Assembly (NCBI GenBank): GCA_029261675.1
Contig: JAJDBA010000129.1
Span: forward strand, 1 to 7,589
Direction of reading: 5' to 3'
Length of the DNA stretch: 7,589 bases
From: Nitrospinaceae bacterium
GTDB taxonomy: Bacteria > Nitrospinota > Nitrospinia > Nitrospinales > VA-1
Below, piece by piece: positions 1-5,645 of the stretch; positions within the stretch are counted from its first letter, which is position 1; the number at the start of each line of letters is the position of its first letter. A program made the position numbers and the translations under genes. The notes under the pieces were generated by a model, which was not told the DNA's origin, searched no databases, and was given only the letters and a program-made list of their open reading frames with translations.

Positions 1-275
1 TTAATTTCTTTTCGCAATGTGTGGAGTTTTTTTAAATGAGTTTCGTCAAAATCTATGCCTTCTACCCGGATGACAGCATCTGCGCGTCCGAGAACCAGAT
101 CGACGCTTTCGGTGAATGACATCATGGTTTGTTGATTGGCAAGTTGTATGCTGAGAAAAACCGCGACGCCGACAGCCACTCCAAAAATGGTGATAGCCGT
201 GCGAAATGGATCGCGTATCAGGGGACGCAGAATGAGAGCTATGAATAAATCTTTGAAGTAATAAAGAAAGCTCAC
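1..275 (-). CDS. FtsX-like ABC transporter permease, N-terminal part (runs off the left edge)
   Basis: This is the first 91 codons of a membrane permease that continues beyond the window. Translation begins with GTG (275..273), whose bases overlap the TGA of the upstream ATPase gene as GTGA, so the two are probably translationally coupled; no Shine-Dalgarno is evident. The next in-frame ATG lies at about codon 51 and would lose the membrane helix, so GTG is favoured. The visible protein has a basic cytoplasmic start (LRPLIRDPFRTA, residues 16-27), one transmembrane helix at about residues 26-46, then a stretch with SFTESVDLVLGRADAVIRV (53-71) that looks like the start of a periplasmic MacB_PCD-type domain. 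This architecture is typical of the FtsX/MacB/LolC permease superfamily. Together with the adjacent LolD/MacB-class ATPase it should form a type VII ABC (mechanotransmission) system. The substrate is unknown, and the length and number of later helices cannot be seen. Confidence 0.82.
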   Translation of the reverse strand, partial: MSFLYYFKDLFIALILRPLIRDPFRTAITIFGVAVGVAVFLSIQLANQQTMMSFTESVDLVLGRADAVIRVEGIDFDETHLKKLHTLRKEI

Positions 276-949
276 GATGAAATGGGGGTTAGTTTCCCAT
301 CGCGGATTTCAAAATGTTTGTTGCCGCAGGCGGCGATTTGGGGATTATGGGTGACAAGGATGACAGTTGTATTAAAATCAGATGCGGCACGTTGCATCAG
401 TTCAATGATTTTTTGTCCGTTTTCCGAGTCGAGGTTGCCTGTAGGTTCATCGGCTAAAAGGATCACAGGTTGATGCACTAAAGCTCGGGCGATGGCAACG
501 CGCTGCATCTCGCCGCCCGACAGTTCTGCGGGGAAAGATTGGGCGCGATCCCAGAGTCCGACATACTCCAGAAGTGTTTGCACGCGACTGCCTTGTGTTT
601 TCGATGAGTGCGCTAGAAGTAGAGGAAGTTCCACATTTTCCTGAATTGTCAGGGTCGGCATCAGATTGAAAAACTGGAAAACGAAGCCAATTTCTTTTCG
701 TCGTAATAATGTCAGGTCATGATCAGAAAGATCGGATACCTTTCGGTCCTGTAAAAATATTTGTCCCATGTCAGGCAGGTCTAGTCCTGCGAGCAAGTTC
801 AGCAAAGTGGTTTTCCCGCCGCCACTGGGGCCCATGATGGTGACAAAGTCTCCAGCCTCGAAACTCAGGTTCACACCCTGCAATGCTGTTACAGGTGCGG
901 CTCCACTTAGGTAAGATTTATGGACATCAATAAATTGGATAATCGCCAT
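272..949 (-). CDS. ABC transporter ATP-binding protein, MacB/LolD family
   Basis: A complete 225-residue nucleotide-binding subunit that hydrolyses ATP on the cytoplasmic face to drive the permease encoded directly downstream. All expected elements are visible in order: Walker A GPSGGGKTT (40-48), Q-loop Q92, signature LSGGEMQR (143-150), Walker B VILLADEP with catalytic E168 (162-169), D-loop NLD (172-174) and switch H201. The length and the ...ALQGVNLSFEAGDFVTIMG opening are typical of the LolD/MacB/YbbA subfamily, which pairs with FtsX-type permeases rather than with multi-spanning importers. Walker A has GG-K-T where many relatives have GSGKST; this is a tolerated variant. The ATG at 949..947 has only weak purine content upstream. 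The stop overlaps the permease start by four bases, so the pair is an operon. It could serve lipoprotein release, peptide or antibiotic export, or envelope remodelling; the sequence does not decide which. Confidence 0.93.
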   Translation of the reverse strand: MAIIQFIDVHKSYLSGAAPVTALQGVNLSFEAGDFVTIMGPSGGGKTTLLNLLAGLDLPDMGQIFLQDRKVSDLSDHDLTLLRRKEIGFVFQFFNLMPTLTIQENVELPLLLAHSSKTQGSRVQTLLEYVGLWDRAQSFPAELSGGEMQRVAIARALVHQPVILLADEPTGNLDSENGQKIIELMQRAASDFNTTVILVTHNPQIAACGNKHFEIRDGKLTPISS

Positions 950-1065
950 GGTTGAATATCATTTAATAATAAAATTGTGCCGTTGAACCTTACCGCAGAT
1001 TATAATAAGGGTGTGAGTTTTTATTTAATAATTAATTGACCTATTTTGTTGTCAGGAATTGAAGA
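950..1065. promoter_or_regulatory. Divergent intergenic promoter region between ABC operon and aminotransferase
   Basis: This 116-base AT-rich gap lies between divergently transcribed genes, so it should contain start sites for both. The palindromic ATTATAAT at 999-1006 gives a perfect TATAAT on the plus strand (1001-1006) and also on the minus strand (1004-999), so the two -10 elements would overlap. No good -35 stands at 16-18 bases on either strand: plus-strand TTGTGC (975-980) is 20 bases away and TTGAAC (983-988) only 12. Recognition by a sigma-70-like factor is an inference. The aminotransferase ribosome-binding site AGGA (1054-1057) lies eight bases before its ATG. Confidence 0.45.
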
Positions 1066-2247
1066 ATGGCTATTTCAGAAAAAGTGAGCGGTTTTATGGA
1101 AAAGTCTTCCTGGATCAGGAAGATGTTTGAAGAGGGTATCCGGCTTAAAAAACAGTTCGGTGAAGAAAATGTTTTTGATCTTTCATTGGGCAATCCGGTC
1201 ATCGAACCCCCTGGTGAAGTGCAGGCCGCTCTGGTCCAAGCCGCAAAGGATACTTCCCCTGGGCTTCACCGTTATATGCCAAACGCGGGACTTCAGGAGG
1301 TGAGGGAAGCAATAGCGAAAACACTTTCTAGTGAATGTAAGATGTCGCTATCTGCAAATGATCTGGTGATGGTTTGTGGAGCCGCTGGGGGGTTGAACAT
1401 CACCCTCAAAACTCTGTTGGATAGTGGCGATGAAGTCCTGATTTTTGCTCCTTATTTTGTGGAATACCTTTTCTATGCTGATAATCATGGCGGTAAAGCC
1501 GTAGCTGTGAAAACGCATGATGATTTCACTCTTGATATGGATGCTTTAAAAGGCGCTCTCAGTGAAAAAACCAAGGCGGTGATTGTCAATTCGCCTAACA
1601 ATCCCACTGGTGTGGTTTATTCGCGTGAAGAGTTGAAACAATTAGCTGAAATATTGAAGGTGCATTCTGAAGAAACCGGAAAAATGGTTTATTTGATCTC
1701 AGACGATCCTTATCAAAAAATAACTTTTGATGGGGTGGAAGCCGTGAACATTCTTGAACTCTATGAGAACAGTATTTACATTACCTCGCACTCAAAAGAC
1801 ATTGCCCTGCCGGGAGAGAGAATCGGATTTGTGGCGGTGCACCCAAAATGTGAAGATGCTGATAACCTGATGGCAGGATTGATTTTTTCAAACCGGGTAT
1901 TGGGATTCGTAAATGCTCCGGCTTTGATCCAGCGTGTGGTTAAAAATGTGCAAGGGGTGACGGTGGATGTGGAGCAATACAAAAAAAAACGTGATTTCTT
2001 GTATGGAGAACTGACTCGTATTGGTTACGATGTGGTGAAACCACAAGGTGCGTTTTATTTCTTTCCGAAATCACCGATTGATGACGAAGTGGAGTTCGTA
2101 AAAAAACTGGCAGAGAAAAAGGTATTGGTGGTGCCTGGCCGTGGTTTTGGCAGTCCCGGCTATTTTCGTATCTCCTATTGCCTACCCGATTCAGTCATCG
2201 AAGGTTCTATTGCTGGATTTGAGTCCACCTTTAACGATTTTCATTGA
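1066..2247 (+). CDS. Pyridoxal-phosphate-dependent class I/II aminotransferase
   Basis: A complete 393-residue fold-type I PLP enzyme, the usual length for AspC/AspB-like cytoplasmic aminotransferases. Visible hallmarks are SPNNPTG (176-182; N179 contacts PLP), the SDDPY block (212-216; D213 pairs with the PLP pyridine nitrogen and Y216 with its O3'), the Schiff-base lysine K244 in SHSKDIALPGERIGF (241-255), and the C-terminal arginine R368 in YFRISYCLP that binds the substrate alpha-carboxylate. The N-terminus (SSWIRKMFEEG, 14-24) and SLGNPVIEPP (40-49) match a COG0436 subgroup often annotated as aspartate or generic aminotransferase. The amino donor and acceptor cannot be read from sequence. 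AGGA at 1054-1057 is well placed for the ATG. It is separated by over 100 bases from both neighbours and is probably transcribed alone. An A9 run at 1981-1989 encodes KKK without disrupting the frame. Confidence 0.93.
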   Translation: MAISEKVSGFMEKSSWIRKMFEEGIRLKKQFGEENVFDLSLGNPVIEPPGEVQAALVQAAKDTSPGLHRYMPNAGLQEVREAIAKTLSSECKMSLSANDLVMVCGAAGGLNITLKTLLDSGDEVLIFAPYFVEYLFYADNHGGKAVAVKTHDDFTLDMDALKGALSEKTKAVIVNSPNNPTGVVYSREELKQLAEILKVHSEETGKMVYLISDDPYQKITFDGVEAVNILELYENSIYITSHSKDIALPGERIGFVAVHPKCEDADNLMAGLIFSNRVLGFVNAPALIQRVVKNVQGVTVDVEQYKKKRDFLYGELTRIGYDVVKPQGAFYFFPKSPIDDEVEFVKKLAEKKVLVVPGRGFGSPGYFRISYCLPDSVIEGSIAGFESTFNDFH

Positions 2248-2259
2248 AATAGTCTATTA

Positions 2260-2275
2260 AGGTAAGAGTTTACCT
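2260..2275 (+). other. Small hairpin downstream of the aminotransferase gene
   Basis: AGGTAA (2260-2265) and TTACCT (2270-2275) form a perfect 6-bp inverted repeat with a GAGT loop, 12 bases after the aminotransferase stop. No U-run follows directly; the nearest T6 is at 2295-2300. It is therefore at best a weak transcript-end structure and not a canonical intrinsic terminator. Confidence 0.3.
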
Positions 2276-2298
2276 CCTATGGTACATGCGAATCTTTT

Positions 2299-2327
2299 TT
2301 GATAAAATAGTGTCTAATAGGTACATA
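2299..2327 (+). promoter_or_regulatory. Candidate promoter for the moeB-like operon
   Basis: TTGATA (2299-2304) resembles a -35 box, and TACATA (2322-2327) follows at 17 bases as a weak -10; TATAAA at 2326-2331 is an alternative at 21 bases. TAAAAT (2303-2308) is another possible -10 but lacks a -35. The operon's first gene starts at 2361 with AGGA at 2348-2351, nine bases upstream. The 113-base gap and the hairpin before it make a new start here reasonable. Confidence 0.35.
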
Positions 2328-2360
2328 TAAAGATTAATCGTTTTTACAGGAATATCAGTT

Positions 2361-3515
2361 ATGGCTTTAAATACAGATCAAATCAATCGTTATAGTCGGC
2401 ATCTATTGTTGCCAGAAGTAGGGGTTGAAGGGCAGGAAAAAATTTGTAACTCGAAAGTTCTATTGATTGGCACCGGGGGGCTGGGTTCTCCACTGGCACT
2501 GTATTTAGCTGCGGCGGGAGTCGGAACTTTAGGGTTGATTGATTTCGATGTGGTGGATTTAAGCAACCTGCAAAGGCAGGTGATTCATGGCGAATCAACG
2601 GTGGGAAAGCTAAAAGTCGATTCCGCAAAAGACCGAATTGCCGATATGAATTCGAGCATTGATGTCAAAACATATAATGTGAGGTTGTCGTCTGAAAATG
2701 TAATGGATATTTTTAAGGACTACGACATTATCATCGATGGCACAGATAATTTTCCGACACGTTATCTTGCGAGCGATGCTTGTGTGTTGTTGAAAAAACC
2801 TTATATCTATGGATGCATATTGAGATTTGAAGGTCAGGCTTCGGTGTTTGATTCCAGAGTCGGTCCCTGTTATCGATGTTTGTTCCCTGAGCCACCGCCA
2901 CCAGGATTGGTACCCAGTTGCGCAGAAGGGGGTGTGATAGGAATTCTTCCCGGAATTGTGGGTCTCCTTCAAGCCAATGAGGCTGTGAAAATGATTATTG
3001 GAAAAGGCGACACCTTGGTAGGCCGTTTGTTATTGTTCGATGCCTTGGGTATGAAGTTCAGGGAGATGAAACTTCAGAAGGATAAGAACTGTCCTATTTG
3101 TGGTGATAATCCGACGATTACAGAGTTGATCGACTATGAAGAATTTTGCGGCATCGTTCCCGTTGAGGCATCTCCAGAAGATGATGAAATGGAAATTGGA
3201 GTTGAGCAGGTCAAGCAGATGCTGGATAACAAGCAGGCATTCAGGCTGATCGATGTGCGGGAACCTTCAGAATACGATATTTGCAAAATTGGCGGAGCCA
3301 TTCTGATTCCACTTGGGGATATAGAAGCAAAAGATCCGGCGAAACTAAATGGGTTGAAGCCCGATGAAGAAATTGTTCTGCATTGTAAGGCAGGGGTACG
3401 TTCTATGAAGGCTGCCAAGGCACTTCAGGAAATGGGATTCACAAATCTGAAAAGCATGCGCGGTGGCATCAATGAATGGTCGGAAAAGATTGACTCTTCT
3501 GTCCCACTGTACTAA
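2361..3515 (+). CDS. moeB: E1-like sulfur-carrier adenylyltransferase with C-terminal rhodanese domain (MoeB/MoeZ/ThiF family)
   Basis: A complete 384-residue cytoplasmic two-domain enzyme. Residues 1-255 form a ThiF/MoeB E1-like adenylation domain: nucleotide loop GTGGLGSP (37-44), DFDVVDLSNLQRQ (61-73) with the catalytic arginine R72, VGKLK (81-85), DGTDNFPTR (126-134), two zinc-ligand cysteine pairs C170/C173 and C244/C247, and C187 in the PGLVPSCAEGGV loop. Residues about 278-384 form a rhodanese domain: LIDVREPSEYDICKIGGA (296-313) and the persulfide loop HCKAGVRS with active-site C342. Family members adenylate the C-terminal GlyGly of a ubiquitin-like carrier (MoaD, ThiS, CysO type) and, when fused to rhodanese, also pass sulfur to it. 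The partner carrier is not in this window, so molybdopterin, thiamine, cysteine or tRNA thiolation are all possible. The gene symbol denotes the family. It opens a tight five-gene run, with the next gene 17 bases away. Confidence 0.92.
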   Translation: MALNTDQINRYSRHLLLPEVGVEGQEKICNSKVLLIGTGGLGSPLALYLAAAGVGTLGLIDFDVVDLSNLQRQVIHGESTVGKLKVDSAKDRIADMNSSIDVKTYNVRLSSENVMDIFKDYDIIIDGTDNFPTRYLASDACVLLKKPYIYGCILRFEGQASVFDSRVGPCYRCLFPEPPPPGLVPSCAEGGVIGILPGIVGLLQANEAVKMIIGKGDTLVGRLLLFDALGMKFREMKLQKDKNCPICGDNPTITELIDYEEFCGIVPVEASPEDDEMEIGVEQVKQMLDNKQAFRLIDVREPSEYDICKIGGAILIPLGDIEAKDPAKLNGLKPDEEIVLHCKAGVRSMKAAKALQEMGFTNLKSMRGGINEWSEKIDSSVPLY

Positions 3516-3532
3516 CGATCGAAAGTTTTAAA

Positions 3533-4321
3533 TTGCCCTCATTGAAAAACCGAAAAGTAATTGTGACTGGTGCCGCAGATGGTATTGGCAAGGCCCTTGC
3601 CTTAGCTTTTGCAAAAGAAGGGGCGCAGGTTGCGGGTTGCTCACGTGGTGCCGAACGGCTGGATTCTCTTGCAAAAGAGATAGAGGGGGCGGGTCATATT
3701 TTTTTCGCAGCCGACCTTTCTACCGCCGAAGGTGTTCGTGCATTTTTTGATAAGGTGCAAGAGGCTTTTGACGGCGTCGATGTTCTTGTTAACAATGTCG
3801 GCGCAGTTCTGAAGCTTGGAAACTTTTTTGAAGTTTCTGATGAAGATTGGGAGAACTCTTTCCAAATAAACTTGATGTCAGCGGTTCGCTTGTGCCGAAT
3901 GAGTATCCCCGCGTTAAGAAAATCTTCTTGCCCGCGTATCATAAATATTTCATCGGTGGCTGCATCTCATCCCCAGGAAATTTTTCCGCACTACAATGCA
4001 ATGAAGGCGGCGCTATCAAATCTAACGGTTTCCTTGGCGCAAACTCTCGCTGAAAATGGAATCTGCGTCAACACGATCTCGCCTGGCCCTGTATGGAGTC
4101 GATCCTGGGAGCAGGAAGCCGCAGCGGGAGGGGATGCGTCTTCTATTGAAGAGGCAAAAAAAAATATTATGGAACAGACGGGTGAATCCATTCCTTTGAA
4201 GAGAATGGGAATGCCGGAAGATTTAACCGGACTGGCTTTGTTCCTTGCTTCCGAGCAGTCTTCATGGATCACGGCAACAAACTTCACGGTTGACGGCGGT
4301 GTAACGCGGAACCCTTTCTAA
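3533..4321 (+). CDS. Short-chain dehydrogenase/reductase (classical SDR, FabG-like)
   Basis: A complete 262-residue NAD(P)-dependent oxidoreductase of the classical SDR type. Visible motifs are TGAADGIG (12-19) for dinucleotide binding, D61, NNVG (87-90), structural N113, catalytic S141 in INISSVAA, and the catalytic pair Y154/K158 in YNAMK, followed by SPGPV (183-187) and the C-terminal VDGG (253-256). S37-R38 after the second beta strand suggests a preference for NADP(H). The start is inferred as TTG at 3533, with GAAAG (3521-3525) seven bases upstream. A second in-frame TTG at 3542 is possible, but no ATG or GTG lies between the previous stop and the glycine motif's strand except GTG inside it, so a TTG start is likely. 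The stop shares a base with the next ATG (TAATG). The substrate, whether a 3-oxoacyl, sugar or other ketone, cannot be told. An A9 run lies at 4156-4164. Confidence 0.9.
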   Translation: MPSLKNRKVIVTGAADGIGKALALAFAKEGAQVAGCSRGAERLDSLAKEIEGAGHIFFAADLSTAEGVRAFFDKVQEAFDGVDVLVNNVGAVLKLGNFFEVSDEDWENSFQINLMSAVRLCRMSIPALRKSSCPRIINISSVAASHPQEIFPHYNAMKAALSNLTVSLAQTLAENGICVNTISPGPVWSRSWEQEAAAGGDASSIEEAKKNIMEQTGESIPLKRMGMPEDLTGLALFLASEQSSWITATNFTVDGGVTRNPF

Positions 4322-5619
4322 TGCGGCATTCTTCCAAATACTCTTGTTGGCTTATATATTTGGTGGCAATACTTTGTATTGTAAACCAAGGCTGTTCGGT
4401 TTCTCAAACAGCACAGCAGGCTAACAAAGTTCTCGTCAATAAAGATGCTCCTATATTTGACAAACGGTTTCAGGATATTTCCATTGAAGATATTAATCTG
4501 GAAAACTTTTGGACGCGGTTGGACGATGTTGAGGAAAGTATAGACCGGGACCCTATCGCCATAGACAATCAGACCTTTGCTCGTATTTCACAATCCGTCA
4601 AATCGGCGGTGGTCAATATCTATACGGTAAGGCTTGAAGAAAAAGATGCAAAAATTGGAATCGATCCAAACAGCTTATTGCCGTTTAATATCCCTATTGT
4701 ATCGAGCATTCTTGATTTTGTACCCTTTCAGGTTCCCGTCCCATTTAATTCAGAAGGGCTCAGTCTGGGTTCTGGATTTCTAATCAATGAACAGGGTTAT
4801 ATTTTAACTAATGCTCATGTTATTTCTAACGCAGTTGATATTCGTGTGGTTCTATCGGAAAAGCAAAAAGAATATCCTGCGCAAATTATAGGCATTGATC
4901 GATTGTCAGACACAGCACTAATAAAAATCGATCCGGATTTCTTACCCAATGTTCTTCCTTTTGGTGATTCGGATGCACTGCAAATGGGAGAAGTTGTTTT
5001 GGCAATGGGGAATCCATTAGGATTTCAACATTCTGTCACATCAGGATTAATCAGTGCCAAAGAGAGAACATCGCCACACCCCAAAGATCGATTCGTTAAT
5101 TACCTTCAAACCGATTCGGCTATCAATCCCGGAAGTAGTGGGGGGCCATTAATAAATCTTCATGGTGAAGTTGTTGGAATCAATACTGCGATTATTCAGC
5201 AAGCACAATTGATAGGTTTTGCTATTCCCATCAATACCGTGAAAGAAGTCATGGGTATGCTGATTATTGGCGAAGATGAGCGAGGATGGTTTGGTGCCAG
5301 TGCAACACCTATTTCCAATGAAGAAGCTGCTGAATTAGAACTCGACAGTTCTGATGGGCTTATAGTAAGGGGCGTGGAGAAGGGAAGTCCCGCAGAGATA
5401 TCAGGGTTGAAGGAAAAAGATATCATTGTGGAGTTCAACCATCACCCTATCGATAATTTTGTTATCTTTCGTCGTAAACTATTGGCCTTGGCTCCAGGGC
5501 AAACTATCGACTTGAAAATATTGCGTGAAGGAAAAACTTTTGAGGTGACCAGCACGCTGATTAAAAAACCGACAGAAACAGAACAAAACGAAGAAACGTT
5601 TAGCGATCCTGCCTCCTAA
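4321..5619 (+). CDS. HtrA/Deg-family trypsin-like serine protease with one PDZ domain, exported or lipid-anchored
   Basis: A complete 432-residue envelope protease. The N-terminus has basic residues and a hydrophobic segment (about 9-21), then VNQGC with C25. This resembles a lipoprotein signal, but the lipobox is non-canonical (N at -3, Q at -2), so cleavage by signal peptidase II is uncertain. Residues about 26-85 are an acidic linker. The protease domain (about 86-315) carries the triad H166 (LTNAHV), D197 (LSDTAL) and S273 (GSSGGP; GNSGGP is commoner). The stretch at about 114-145, corresponding to the LA loop, is unusually hydrophobic and proline-rich. A single PDZ domain spans about 322-415, including DGLIVRGVEKGSPAEISGLKEKDIIVEFN in two adjoining strands, and a charged tail ends the protein. 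Family members degrade or refold damaged periplasmic proteins, and single-PDZ forms such as DegS also act in stress signalling. The ATG overlaps the SDR stop by one base, implying coupled translation. Confidence 0.91.
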   Translation: MRHSSKYSCWLIYLVAILCIVNQGCSVSQTAQQANKVLVNKDAPIFDKRFQDISIEDINLENFWTRLDDVEESIDRDPIAIDNQTFARISQSVKSAVVNIYTVRLEEKDAKIGIDPNSLLPFNIPIVSSILDFVPFQVPVPFNSEGLSLGSGFLINEQGYILTNAHVISNAVDIRVVLSEKQKEYPAQIIGIDRLSDTALIKIDPDFLPNVLPFGDSDALQMGEVVLAMGNPLGFQHSVTSGLISAKERTSPHPKDRFVNYLQTDSAINPGSSGGPLINLHGEVVGINTAIIQQAQLIGFAIPINTVKEVMGMLIIGEDERGWFGASATPISNEEAAELELDSSDGLIVRGVEKGSPAEISGLKEKDIIVEFNHHPIDNFVIFRRKLLALAPGQTIDLKILREGKTFEVTSTLIKKPTETEQNEETFSDPAS

Positions 5620-5645
5620 ATACAAAATTTTAACGGAAAATAATT

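Noticed and set aside
282..473. 63-codon plus-strand open frame opposite the ABC ATPase
   Set aside because: It lies wholly antisense to a gene with complete motifs, and its translation shows no recognisable domain.
983..1006. TTGAAC plus TATAAT as a full sigma-70 promoter
   Set aside because: The spacing is only 12 bases, too short for a normal -35/-10 pair, so only the -10 was kept as evidence.
2260..2300. Intrinsic terminator after the aminotransferase gene
   Set aside because: The 6-bp stem is AT-rich and the T6 run lies 20 bases beyond it rather than directly after the stem.
2383..3418. Three minus-strand open frames antisense to the moeB-like gene (2383..2628, 2610..2972, 3134..3418)
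   Set aside because: They are shadows of a well-supported coding region, with low-complexity or arbitrary composition and no convincing start signals.
3641..4287. Minus- and plus-strand open frames overlapping the SDR gene, including 3847..4053 on the plus strand
   Set aside because: The SDR frame carries every catalytic motif across this stretch; the alternatives show no family features.
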